The notes under the pieces were generated by a model that saw only the letters and a list, made by a program, of their open reading frames with translations, was not told the DNA's origin and searched no databases. From CAYSZB01 sp964435475 (lineage in GTDB: Bacteria; Chloroflexota; Anaerolineae; Anaerolineales; Anaerolineaceae), in the NCBI GenBank assembly GCA_964435475.1, contig CAYSZB010000019.1, forward strand, positions 1 to 37,648: a DNA stretch of 37,648 nt, in the 5' to 3' direction. Positions 1 through 7,499 of the stretch are shown piece after piece; the first letter of the stretch is position 1, and every line of letters begins with the position of its first letter. A program made the translations under genes and the position numbers.

Positions 1-201
1 CGGTCGACCGGTACCCATATCCATATTTCCCGGCGTTACAACGGCATGTGGATCAAGGCGGATGGCATCATCCCCTTTAACCTGGATGGCTGGATGGCTA
101 AGGATGGCTTGGATCCTTATGCTGGATACCTGGTCAAGGGTGATTGGACAGTGGTGGCAAAGGTCAACCCGGACAACGCCAGTTTTATTACGGCAAAGTA
201 A
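1..201 (+). CDS. M23-type peptidase, C-terminal fragment (5' end outside window)
   Basis: The frame is open from base 1 and stops at TAA 199-201, so only the last 66 residues are present. They begin RSTGTHIHISRRYNG, which matches the end of the M23 (lysostaphin-type) fold, where G-x-H-x-H carries the zinc-binding histidine. They continue with a Gly/Trp-rich tail (DGWMAKDG, then KGDWTVVAKVNP) seen in extended M23 proteins. M23 enzymes cut peptide cross-bridges in peptidoglycan outside the membrane. Related tails recur as decayed pieces at 288-470 and 3104-3184, so this gene is one member of a local family. Catalytic competence cannot be judged without the N-terminal part. The M23 assignment is fairly secure; the substrate is unknown. 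Confidence 0.7.
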   Translation, partial: RSTGTHIHISRRYNGMWIKADGIIPFNLDGWMAKDGLDPYAGYLVKGDWTVVAKVNPDNASFITAK

Positions 202-265
202 TACCCGATGTACCAAAGAACAACGAAACAGGCCTTATTTGACTTAATTCCTTCTTTATTCAAGC

Positions 266-298
266 TTAATATAGGAATAACCAGGGATTGACTGCATG
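266..298 (-). pseudogene. Remnant of the 3' end of a LysM-M23 peptidase gene
   Basis: Read on the minus strand, these bases encode HAVNPWLFLY and a TAA stop. This is nearly the same as the C-terminus TAVNPWLYLR of the intact LysM-M23 gene at 3233-4426. Homology ends at about 298, where an in-frame stop lies immediately upstream. The piece faces the M23 tail at 1-201 tail to tail, exactly as the remnant at 3104-3184 faces the intact gene. This points to duplication of the junction. It is short, so the call rests on context as much as on identity. Confidence 0.5.
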
Positions 299-470
299 TC
301 AGGCGGAAGGACTGGCGGATGGGGGTGGTGCCGTGTATCATTTGTGTGAATGTGGCAAATCAACAGGTACCCATATTCATATTGCCAGGCATTACAATAG
401 CATGAGGTTTCAGGCGGATGGTCCCCATCAGGTTCACCGGCACACCCGTCATCTACCTTACCACACATAA
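288..470 (+). pseudogene. Decayed C-terminal piece of an M23-type peptidase
   Basis: A 60-codon frame contains CECGKSTGTHIHIARHYN, which is very close to STGTHIHISRRYN in the peptidase tail at 1-201. DNA similarity continues through gcggatgg and then the reading shifts. The C-terminal half (HQVHRHTRHLPYHT) no longer resembles the family, and the frame stops early. No N-terminal M23 domain or LysM precedes it. It therefore looks like a frameshifted leftover of a third copy, not a gene. The start codon at 288 is arbitrary. Confidence 0.6.
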
Positions 471-636
471 TGCCTTGATGATAAACAATCAAATCTTCAA
501 TTACACCCTACATAAACAGGTGAGCTTATCAAAAAACCAAAAAATTAAAGGAAAACAATCAGGAAAACGAACCTGACCTACTAAATCATGATACCCCCAA
601 TTTAGTAGTTTTAATGAGTTTTTCAATCAGTTATGG
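471..636. other. AT-rich non-coding spacer
   Basis: This stretch between the M23 remnant and the stop of the first lipoprotein is AT-rich and contains no convincing frame or RNA gene. The only structure seen is a long-looped hairpin at 578-608. The rest of the gene-poor interval from 202 is occupied by the remnants listed separately. Confidence 0.5.
578..608 (+). terminator. Possible intrinsic terminator (long loop)
   Basis: CTACTAAAT at 578-586 pairs perfectly with ATTTAGTAG at 600-608 across a 13-base loop, and is followed by TTTTAATGAGTTTTT. The T-rich side serves plus-strand transcription, so it may be the old terminator of the decayed M23 gene. It could equally fold on the transcript leaving the minus-strand lipoprotein that ends at 637. 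The loop is large and the stem AT-rich. Confidence 0.3.
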
Positions 637-1809
637 CTATGGACTCCATGGCCACACTGTTTGACCAGACCAAATAACTCCATCGTTTGCGGTAATAACA
701 CGAACATCAGTTGTTGCCCCTTGAAGACCAAGTCCGTGAGGAAAATAAGAAGTAACGCCCAGTCCCGAAACTAAGAAATTGTCGCTTCTGAAGGTTATTT
801 TATTGCCAATTAAAGAAATTAATTCTACTTCTGTTAAAGGTTGTGCAGAAATACCTCCAGGATTATGTGCTAGCTCCGCTCTTGAATATCTTATTGCCTC
901 ATTTTGCTCTAATGGAACGAGCTTCTCGTTTCCATTTACTATTAAGTCTCCAGCGTTTAATGGTACTTCTTGAAAACTTACAATAGTCGGAAGAAAAAAA
1001 TGTTCATTATTATGAAAAACATGGCCTAATAAACCCTGAGATACTTCAGGAGAAACTCCACCAGGCAATCTAAATCGTGCTGCACCATCACCAACAAACC
1101 CATAATAGCCTGGCATGAGATCGTTTTGTTCTACGCCAAAAATATTTAATCCATTTATAATGTTTCTAAAGTTTCCTTGCCTTGAAACTGTATCATTATA
1201 TAGATTAATGTCCATAACACCGTTCCCTGGCACAACCCCTAAATAAATTCCTTCATAAAACATATAATTACCAGTTGTTTTATCAGAATGTGCATAATGA
1301 GTTACATAACGATTTAGTGCCCTATAATTCATGTCTCTTAACTCTGTTGGAGAAAAAGTTAACAATTCCCCTCTGTGTTCTTGACCGAGCCTCATATATT
1401 GATAAAGTATTTCTTGATCGCTCATAGTTTCAACTCCTGCAATACCGTTTTCTGCCACATATTCTCTTCGTTCTTGCAATATAAATGCGTCAAACTCTGC
1501 GCTTAAAGCTGGATTACTCCATTGTTCATCTCCTCCGTTCCAATAATCCTGCATCTCCTGCGGCCAGGTTGTAGGATCGTTAATCTCATAATGCGGACGT
1601 GGCGTAGGAGAGGGTTCAGGCGTGTTGGTTGGAGGTATTGGCGTGGATGATGGCGCAGGCGTATCGGTCGCAGGGATCGGGGTGGATGAGTGTACGGGCA
1701 AGGTTGACACTGTTGTTATGGGGAGGGTGGTCGGCGCAGGGTTGGGAGCGCAGGCCGCAAACAATGCCAGGGTGATGATGATCGTAACGACATATGGCAT
1801 GGTTTTCAT
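637..1809 (-). CDS. Surface lipoprotein of unrecognised family (copy 1)
   Basis: This is a 390-residue secreted lipoprotein. Residues 1-20 form a signal peptide ending in the lipobox FAAC, so Cys20 should be lipidated. Residues 21-72 are a Pro/Thr/Ser linker with two 13-residue repeats. The remaining 320 residues match no family I know. They open with HYEINDPTTWPQEMQDYWN, which is shared with the neighbouring paralog at 1875-3035. Further shared blocks are a Met-Ser-Asp-Gln helix region, a FRLPGG / QGLL-H-F / VNG block and a terminal WPW. No catalytic signature is evident. A GGATG-like ribosome site lies just before the ATG at 1809. The linker is GC-rich but the body is clearly AT-rich compared with neighbours, suggesting mosaic origin. 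The role is unknown; extracellular binding or wall-associated work is only a guess from location. Confidence 0.75.
   Translation of the reverse strand: MKTMPYVVTIIITLALFAACAPNPAPTTLPITTVSTLPVHSSTPIPATDTPAPSSTPIPPTNTPEPSPTPRPHYEINDPTTWPQEMQDYWNGGDEQWSNPALSAEFDAFILQERREYVAENGIAGVETMSDQEILYQYMRLGQEHRGELLTFSPTELRDMNYRALNRYVTHYAHSDKTTGNYMFYEGIYLGVVPGNGVMDINLYNDTVSRQGNFRNIINGLNIFGVEQNDLMPGYYGFVGDGAARFRLPGGVSPEVSQGLLGHVFHNNEHFFLPTIVSFQEVPLNAGDLIVNGNEKLVPLEQNEAIRYSRAELAHNPGGISAQPLTEVELISLIGNKITFRSDNFLVSGLGVTSYFPHGLGLQGATTDVRVITANDGVIWSGQTVWPWSP
1609..1686 (-). repeat. Two-unit 39-bp coding repeat in Pro/Thr linker
   Basis: Residues 42-54 and 55-67 of copy 1 read STPIPATDTPAPS and STPIPPTNTPEPS, an imperfect 13-residue (39-bp) direct repeat in the linker between lipidated Cys and body. 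Such linkers lift domains off the membrane surface, and their repeats expand and contract easily. Confidence 0.6.
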
Positions 1810-1874
1810 GGTTCATCCTGTATTCAGATTTTCTTTTTTAAGTTCCTATTTGAAAAAATGAGTATTTAAATTTG

Positions 1875-3035
1875 TTATGGTTGAGTATTCCATGGCCATA
1901 TTGGAGAACCTGAATAAATACCAGGAGCATTATCCATGTTAATAATTCTTATGTCAGAATTTGTACCGAGAAGCCCAAGATTATATGGAAAATAGCCAAA
2001 TGCACCGGTTGCAATATCAATTCCTGCATGTATTTTTGAACCAATAAGTTGACGCAACAACTCTGAAGTAAGATCATTTTCGTGATTTGCCCTATTAAAT
2101 GAAGATCTTGAAGCAGGAATAATAAGTGACGTTGTTACATCAACTATCTCACCCATTCCATTTACTATTTTATCTCCGGGTTGTAGGGTTATATCTTGAA
2201 AATGTACAACTAAAGGTAACCAGCTGTGTCCCTCATCGCGAAATATATGAACAAGAAGACCTTGTGCCTGGGTTGAATCAACTCCAGGAAGCCTAAAAGT
2301 AGAAGCTGCATCTCCAATTACACCATCAAATGATGCAAGCTGTTCTACTTGAGAAGCTCCAAATACCTGAAGAGTAACTGAGTCAAGTGAATCTCTTAAG
2401 GGGCTTTGTGGTGGTCCAAACCATCTATTGTACCAACTATCTTGCATTATCCCTGAAGCGGCTTGATCAACCCAAATTCCATCATGTACTATTCTTGGAT
2501 TCACTCCTTCCCAATAAGCAAATTGTGCTGAATTTCTATTCATTGCATTGTTGTTCATCATTCTTAACTCTGATGGTGTAAGTGTTAACGGTTCTCCTCT
2601 GTGTTCTTGACCGAGTCTTATATATTGATAAAAAATATCTTGGTCACTCATGGTTTCAACATCTGCAACGCCATTTTCTGCTAAATAATTTCTTCGTGTT
2701 TGTAATATAAATGTGTCGAATCCAGCGGTCAATGCAGCATTTTCCCATTGATTATTTCCTTGATTCCAATAATCCTGCATGTCCTGCGGCCAGGTTGCAG
2801 GATCGTTTATCTCATAATGCGGACGTGGCGTAGGAGAGGGTTCAGGTGTGCTGGTTGCAGGGATCGGAGTGGATGATGGCGCAGGTGTGTTGGTCGCAGG
2901 GATCAGGGTGGATGAGTGTGCGGGCAAGCTTGACACTGTCGTTTCGGGGAGGGTGGTTGGTTGAGAAATGGAGGCGCAGGCTGCCAGCAGTGCCAGGGTG
3001 ATGAGGAGTGAAACAACGGTAGGGATGGTTTTCAT
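1875..3035 (-). CDS. Surface lipoprotein of unrecognised family (copy 2)
   Basis: This is a 386-residue paralog of the lipoprotein at 637-1809, separated from it by 65 bp and on the same strand. The signal peptide ends LLAAC (Cys20). A Pro/Thr linker to residue 72 is followed by HYEINDPATWPQDMQDYWN and the same blocks as copy 1. The middle third (about residues 165-215) differs most. ATG 3035 is preferred over an upstream in-frame start at 3059 because AGAGG lies upstream of it and it gives the same MKT-type signal peptide as copy 1. DNA identity is highest over the linker and the first 100 codons of the body. The body is AT-rich like copy 1. This looks like tandem duplication followed by divergence. 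The function is not recognised. Confidence 0.75.
   Translation of the reverse strand: MKTIPTVVSLLITLALLAACASISQPTTLPETTVSSLPAHSSTLIPATNTPAPSSTPIPATSTPEPSPTPRPHYEINDPATWPQDMQDYWNQGNNQWENAALTAGFDTFILQTRRNYLAENGVADVETMSDQDIFYQYIRLGQEHRGEPLTLTPSELRMMNNNAMNRNSAQFAYWEGVNPRIVHDGIWVDQAASGIMQDSWYNRWFGPPQSPLRDSLDSVTLQVFGASQVEQLASFDGVIGDAASTFRLPGVDSTQAQGLLVHIFRDEGHSWLPLVVHFQDITLQPGDKIVNGMGEIVDVTTSLIIPASRSSFNRANHENDLTSELLRQLIGSKIHAGIDIATGAFGYFPYNLGLLGTNSDIRIINMDNAPGIYSGSPIWPWNTQP
2835..2912 (-). repeat. Two-unit 39-bp coding repeat in Pro/Thr linker (copy 2)
   Basis: Residues 42-54 and 55-67 read STLIPATNTPAPS and STPIPATSTPEPS, the same 13-residue repeat at the same residue positions as in copy 1. The repeat therefore predates the gene duplication. 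Confidence 0.6.
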
Positions 3036-3103
3036 GGATGATTTTCCTCTGACAATCACAATTTTAATTGATTTTTGTGGAAATACTGGTTAATTTTCTG
3101 AAA

Positions 3104-3184
3104 GAAGATTACCTGGAAAAAGATGAATGGACCGTTTTGGCGAAGGTCAACCTAGATAGCACCAGTTTTATTACTACACCATAA
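3104..3184 (+). pseudogene. Remnant of an M23-type peptidase 3' end
   Basis: The plus frame encodes EDYLEKDEWTVLAKVNLDS and then TSFITTP before a TAA stop (3182-3184). This aligns with YLVKGDWTVVAKVNPDN and ASFITAK, the last residues of the peptidase at 1-201. Nothing upstream of about 3110 resembles the rest of that protein, and the minus-strand lipoprotein starts 69 bp away. So only the last 25 or so codons survive. The piece sits tail to tail with the intact LysM-M23 gene, mirroring the arrangement at 1-298. Confidence 0.65.
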
Positions 3185-3216
3185 ACTAAAACAAGCCCGC
3201 AGGCTTGTTTTAGTTT
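3183..3216. terminator. Bidirectional intrinsic terminator
   Basis: A perfect 15-bp stem (3183-3197 with 3202-3216) closes a CGCA loop. A-rich and T-rich stem ends allow it to work on both strands. It lies between the M23 remnant (plus) and the LysM-M23 gene (minus). Confidence 0.85.
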
Positions 3217-3232
3217 GTCAGGATATTCTTCC

Positions 3233-4426
3233 TTAACGAAGATACAACCAGGGGTTGACAGCAGTACCATTAAAACGCAGTTCAAAATGCAGGTGAGGTC
3301 CAGTGGAAAGACCAGTTGAACCCATGCCACCGATCAATTGACCCTGGGTTACGTTCGATCCACATGGGAGGAAAGATCCATCCAACAGGTGGGCATAATA
3401 AGACTGGATGCCATCATCATGGTCAATCACGACCAGATTGCCATAGCCGCGGTCGCTCCACCCCGAGAACACAATGACGCCTGAGTCAACGGCATAAATA
3501 TTCCACCCGGATCGGCCTTCAAAATCGAGCCCATTATGAACAGGCGGGTTCCAATCATAGCCTGACAGGGCATGGCTGTCGGTTGGGAACACATAAGTGC
3601 CCGTACCAACCAAACCATAATAAGTGCCAGTGCAAGCACCCGGTCCGAGGTATGAAGAGCCAACGGCTGCATTATCCCTGGCAACTACCCAGGCGACGGT
3701 AGGCCGTCTTCCACCTGGCACTACCAGCATGGTTCCCGCCTTGATGTTGGGTAAAGACCAGGCACCCAGGGTGTCAGGGTCCAGGTTATTGAGCGGGTAG
3801 TTGATGATATCTTCGGGGGTGACGCCATAAAAGCTGGAAACGCCATTCAGGCCTTCGCCATCGCTCCACATGTGAATGAGACCGTCTTCAGGCAGAATGA
3901 GAAGTTTGGTTCCAACCCCGATGCCATCCGGTGTGTCTCCCAGGGTATAACGGTTGGACCACAGTACGGTTTCGGGTAACAGTCCGAATTTTTCTGCGAT
4001 CAGGAAAATGGAATCACCGGCAACAACAGTGTATTCAATGATCTCCTTGCGTGGTTCATCGACAGGGGTCATCTCCGGCATGACGGTCGTATTCAGTTCC
4101 ATCTGCTTTTCGATTGCTTGTTGTGCCTCAGGTGTTCCAAACATCGGGGTGATAAAGACCTGGGGGCTGGGAATCGCTGTTGGTACTTTTGGTTCTTCCA
4201 GGGAGGCAGCCCGACCTACGACCAGGGAGCCAATACCCCAGATGGTCAGTAATAAAACAGAAATGCAGATCAAGCCAATGAATAACTGGACAATTCTATT
4301 TCTGATATCCAGTAATGTTTTTTTCTCTTTTATGGGGCTGATGCCATCCTGCCCGGTTTGCGTTTCTGGATCTTCCTGGATGGTTTCTTCCAGTTTGTTC
4401 TCAGTGTGCTTTTTTGAAATTTTCAT
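3233..4426 (-). CDS. Membrane-anchored LysM / M23 peptidoglycan endopeptidase
   Basis: This 397-residue protein should cut peptide bridges of the cell wall outside the membrane. Residues 1-46 are a charged cytoplasmic tail and 47-70 a single membrane helix. Residues 131-180 form a LysM domain (EYTVVAGDSIFLIAEKFG), and 181-240 look like a second, more divergent LysM ending LVVPGG. The C-terminal M23 domain (about 270-397) keeps the full metal and catalytic set: HNGLD (His297, Asp301), YYAHL (His346) and GPHLHFE (His378, His380). It is therefore likely active. The ATG at 4426 follows a GAGG site by 10 bases. It ends against a bidirectional terminator. Similar M23 tails lie nearby as remnants, but this is the only intact copy in view. 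Confidence 0.9.
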   Translation of the reverse strand: MKISKKHTENKLEETIQEDPETQTGQDGISPIKEKKTLLDIRNRIVQLFIGLICISVLLLTIWGIGSLVVGRAASLEEPKVPTAIPSPQVFITPMFGTPEAQQAIEKQMELNTTVMPEMTPVDEPRKEIIEYTVVAGDSIFLIAEKFGLLPETVLWSNRYTLGDTPDGIGVGTKLLILPEDGLIHMWSDGEGLNGVSSFYGVTPEDIINYPLNNLDPDTLGAWSLPNIKAGTMLVVPGGRRPTVAWVVARDNAAVGSSYLGPGACTGTYYGLVGTGTYVFPTDSHALSGYDWNPPVHNGLDFEGRSGWNIYAVDSGVIVFSGWSDRGYGNLVVIDHDDGIQSYYAHLLDGSFLPCGSNVTQGQLIGGMGSTGLSTGPHLHFELRFNGTAVNPWLYLR

Positions 4427-4447
4427 TTATCAAAAACCTCGACCGGC

Positions 4448-4456
4448 ATGATAACA
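4448..4456 (-). promoter_or_regulatory. Extended -10 promoter for the LysM-M23 gene
   Basis: On the minus strand TGT-TATCAT forms an extended -10, about 20 bases before the start codon at 4426 and with a GAGG site between. A TTGACT lies upstream but 22 bases away, too far for a standard -35. Confidence 0.4.
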
Positions 4457-4525
4457 CAATCCAGCCAGCCTCACAAGTCAATTATTAACGCGAAAATCAG
4501 GTGATTTGGGTATGATATCTCAGCT

Positions 4526-6004
4526 TTATGGTTGAAAAAACCTGGCTCGCAGTTCAGAAAGATCAGCAAAACTCTGGTTTGCCATTGCATTGAAGAAATC
4601 TTCAGTGGTGGCGATCTCATAGGATTTCGTTTTGATATACTCTTTGATCGCAGCAAAGAATGCCTCGTCCCCGACAGTTTCTCTGAGTTCCTGTAAGAAT
4701 ATTGCTCCATTCAAGTAGACCGCATTGCGGTAGGCTTCATAACCCTGGTCAAGGTAAATGCTGGTGTTGATGTAACCGCCTGGTCCCTGTCCATACACCC
4801 GGTTATCCCACCACCACTGCACCAGGTCCGGGTGGTATTGCTCATAATAGATCACCTCGCTGTATGTGGCCAAAGCTTCGTCCAGCCAGGGCTCGATCGC
4901 CTGGTCATTGCCAACCTGGCTGAAGAACCACTGGTGGGAAGTCTCATGGGGGGTGATGATCGTCAGGTTCGTTTTTGGTGTGCCGTCGTAGAAATTGTAA
5001 AATCCTTTGCTTAAAAGGGTCATCCCGTCATACTCCATGCCATGGAAAAAGTCTGCTTCGACTGTTGTGAAAAGGTCACGGGTATAAGGACCGAATTTTT
5101 CGCCATATACCTTGAGTGCCTGGGCGGCGATCTCTGCCGCTGCAATGCATGAAGTGGAATGCTCCGGGAAGGCATAAGAAAGGATGGTTACCCCATCCTG
5201 CTCGATCTGGTGCGTGATGTAAATATCACTGATCGAGAGCGCAAACATGCGTGCCAGGGGTAGTCGATAGCTTAAAACACCGTCCTGTTCCTGGGCAGCT
5301 GCGCTGGCAGCGATCTTCATGTTCTCGCGGCGGTCGGTGAATGTGAGGTTGACTTCAAAATCGGATGACTCGTACACCAGGTATTCGCCCACAAACTGGC
5401 TGTTGACCAGCCAGAGGTCATGCACCTGCCAGCCTTTACCGTCGATCCATGGCGGAATGAATGGATACCAGTTGGAGAGGTTCAACTGTCTGCCTGAGTA
5501 GCCAAATGTTCCCTCCCGTACCGGCATCAGCATGCTGTAAGCGATCTTCAAAGTTAACTGTGCACCTGGGACGAGCACCTGGTCGAGTGGGATGGTCATC
5601 CGGCTGCTGTCCCATGAGTAGAAGCTGATCGCCTGGCCATTACCATATTCCATTGAGTTGATCCAGAAAGCATCCTGGTAATTTGTCGCTGGTACCGCCA
5701 GGACAAGATCGGTGATCGTATCACTTGATTTATTCGTATAGTTTATTTCTTCCTCGACGGTCACAAAATGATTGTAGTAATCAACCACCAGGTCCAGCCG
5801 GTAGCGGGTTTGTTGATCATTCATCGGCACTTTTACGGTTGGTATGGGGGAGGGAAGCGGGGTGGGGGTCGCTGTGGGGGTCAGTACGGTAGGCGGGACA
5901 ACGGTAGCTGTCGGCGTGGCTGGAGTACTTTCCTTTTGACAGGCGCTGATCAACATTGCGACAAAAATTAAGCATGCAAATAACTTGATGGTATTTTTCT
6001 TCAT
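4526..6004 (-). CDS. M1-like metallopeptidase lipoprotein
   Basis: This 492-residue lipoprotein is related to the M1 (gluzincin) aminopeptidases. The signal peptide ends LISAC, followed by a Pro/Thr linker to about residue 57. A beta-rich N-terminal domain of M1 type fills roughly 60-265. The catalytic domain has HGMEYDGM, standing in for the substrate-binding GAMEN-type motif, then HETSHQW at 353-357 and, 18 residues later, the third zinc ligand Glu in WLDEA (376). The zinc site is thus complete. It is shorter than classical M1 enzymes and lacks their C-terminal helical domain. ATG 6004 is chosen over GTG 6007 because GAGG lies 8 bases before it. It probably trims peptides outside the cell, but whether it acts as an aminopeptidase or endopeptidase cannot be told. 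Confidence 0.85.
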   Translation of the reverse strand: MKKNTIKLFACLIFVAMLISACQKESTPATPTATVVPPTVLTPTATPTPLPSPIPTVKVPMNDQQTRYRLDLVVDYYNHFVTVEEEINYTNKSSDTITDLVLAVPATNYQDAFWINSMEYGNGQAISFYSWDSSRMTIPLDQVLVPGAQLTLKIAYSMLMPVREGTFGYSGRQLNLSNWYPFIPPWIDGKGWQVHDLWLVNSQFVGEYLVYESSDFEVNLTFTDRRENMKIAASAAAQEQDGVLSYRLPLARMFALSISDIYITHQIEQDGVTILSYAFPEHSTSCIAAAEIAAQALKVYGEKFGPYTRDLFTTVEADFFHGMEYDGMTLLSKGFYNFYDGTPKTNLTIITPHETSHQWFFSQVGNDQAIEPWLDEALATYSEVIYYEQYHPDLVQWWWDNRVYGQGPGGYINTSIYLDQGYEAYRNAVYLNGAIFLQELRETVGDEAFFAAIKEYIKTKSYEIATTEDFFNAMANQSFADLSELRARFFQP

Positions 6005-6043
6005 CACCGGTTCCTCAATTCAAAATCTTGGGACGCCAACCCC

Positions 6044-6049
6044 ATTATA
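6044..6049 (-). promoter_or_regulatory. -10 element for the M1-like gene
   Basis: An exact TATAAT on the minus strand lies 39 bases before the start codon at 6004, leaving room for a short leader with the GAGG site. No good -35 is seen. It stands back to back with the -10 of the MFS gene. Confidence 0.4.
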
Positions 6050-6086
6050 TACGATAAAACTTGGCTGAATCGCCATGTATTTGCTT

Positions 6087-6092
6087 TATAAT
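6087..6092 (+). promoter_or_regulatory. -10 element for the MFS gene
   Basis: An exact TATAAT lies 29 bases before ATG 6122. The nearest -35-like hexamer, TTGGCT at 6061, is 20 bases away, longer than ideal. Confidence 0.4.
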
Positions 6093-6121
6093 TTACTCCT
6101 CGACAAAAATTGGGACTGACT

Positions 6122-7471
6122 ATGAAACTTCGTAAACCTGTTGGCATGACGGCATTTACATTAATTTGGATGGGGCAGGTCTTCTCATTGATAGGTTCTG
6201 CAATGAGTCATTTTGCGGTGGGTATCTGGGCATGGGAAAAAACAGGCCAGGCAACCCCCATGGCAATGGTTGGCTTCTTCGGCTTTCTGCCTTTGATCCT
6301 GATCACACCGATTGCTGGCGTATTGGTTGATCGCTGGAACCGTAAGTTGGTCATGGCGTTAAGTGACATTGCCACTGGTCTGACCACGATCGTCATGCTG
6401 ATCCTGGCGCTTACAAATACGATGGAGATCTGGCACCTTTACATCATTGCTGCTTTCAATGGCATATTCGGCTCATTCCAATGGCCTGCCTATTCCGCTG
6501 CCATTTCCCTGATGATCCCCAAGGAACAGTACACCCGGGCAAGCGGGATGATCTCCCTTGCGGAAACCGGTTCAGGCATTCTTGCCCCAATTTTGGCCGG
6601 GATGTTGATCGGCAGTATTGGCATCGAAGGCATCTTCTTTGTGGATATCCTTACCCTGATTTTTGCACTTTCCATGTTACTCCTGGTAAAAATTCCAAAT
6701 GTTGATCGCAGTCAGGCAGAAGAAACCGGGCGCGGCAATTTCTGGAGTGAATTAAAGTATGGCTTTAACTATCTTTTTACGCGAGCCAGTCTATTGGGTT
6801 TGCAATTGGTTTTCTTTTTTGGAAATTTCTTTGCCAGCATCGCCTATGCCTTGATCGCACCCATGATCCTGGCCCGCACCAGCAGCAATGCGACCATTCT
6901 TGGTTCGATCCAATCTCTCGGTGCCATTGGTGGCGTAATTGGCAGCCTGGTCCTAACTGCCTGGGGTGGCCCCAAAAGAAAGATCCTTGGTGTCTTATTG
7001 GGCTGGATTGGTTCAGGCCTTTTAGGCGTGGCGTTGTTCGGCGCTACCTGGTTCATCCCGGTCTGGATGGCTGCCAGTTTCCTGGGCAATGCCATACCGG
7101 TTTTCTTGAACGCTTCGAATCAAGCCATTTGGCAGTCCAAGGTAGCCCCGGATGTACAGGGGCGGGTTTTCTCTGTGCGGCGCCTGGTTGCCCAGGTTGC
7201 CTCTCCCCTCTCACTGCTGATCGCCGGCCCGCTGGCGGATAAGGTCATGGAACCTGTCATGCAGGATCAAAGTTCGGTGCTCTCCAGGGTCTTGGGACCG
7301 CTGTTTGGCACTGGTCCTGGCGCTGGGATGAGCATCATCGTAGTGGCTTGTGGTCTTTTGATGGCATTGGTGGGGGTGTTGAGTTTCAATTTTTCGAAGG
7401 TGCGCAACGTGGAAACACTCTTGCCCGACCACCAGGCATCTCCCGCACCTGCGGCGCCTACTATCGATTAA
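6122..7471 (+). CDS. MFS transporter, EntS/macrolide-efflux-like
   Basis: This 449-residue membrane protein has about 12 hydrophobic segments. The loop between helices 2 and 3 carries the major-facilitator signature (GVLVDRWNRKLVMALSD). The opening (TLIWMGQVFSLIGSAMSHFAVG) and a WEKTGQA segment are typical of the EntS-like/MFS_3 group, which exports siderophores, macrolides or other small molecules by proton exchange. ATG 6122 is preferred; a TTG at 6110 would add four residues. It is divergent from the M1-like lipoprotein and convergent with the OsmC gene. Nothing in the neighbourhood identifies its substrate. Confidence 0.88.
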   Translation: MKLRKPVGMTAFTLIWMGQVFSLIGSAMSHFAVGIWAWEKTGQATPMAMVGFFGFLPLILITPIAGVLVDRWNRKLVMALSDIATGLTTIVMLILALTNTMEIWHLYIIAAFNGIFGSFQWPAYSAAISLMIPKEQYTRASGMISLAETGSGILAPILAGMLIGSIGIEGIFFVDILTLIFALSMLLLVKIPNVDRSQAEETGRGNFWSELKYGFNYLFTRASLLGLQLVFFFGNFFASIAYALIAPMILARTSSNATILGSIQSLGAIGGVIGSLVLTAWGGPKRKILGVLLGWIGSGLLGVALFGATWFIPVWMAASFLGNAIPVFLNASNQAIWQSKVAPDVQGRVFSVRRLVAQVASPLSLLIAGPLADKVMEPVMQDQSSVLSRVLGPLFGTGPGAGMSIIVVACGLLMALVGVLSFNFSKVRNVETLLPDHQASPAPAAPTID

Positions 7472-7499
7472 TTTATTTTGGTTAACTTAAAGAACAATC

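Noticed and set aside
256..492. 78-codon minus-strand ORF as a gene
   Set aside because: It runs antisense across M23 remnants in a different frame from the remnant C-terminus and has no ribosome site.
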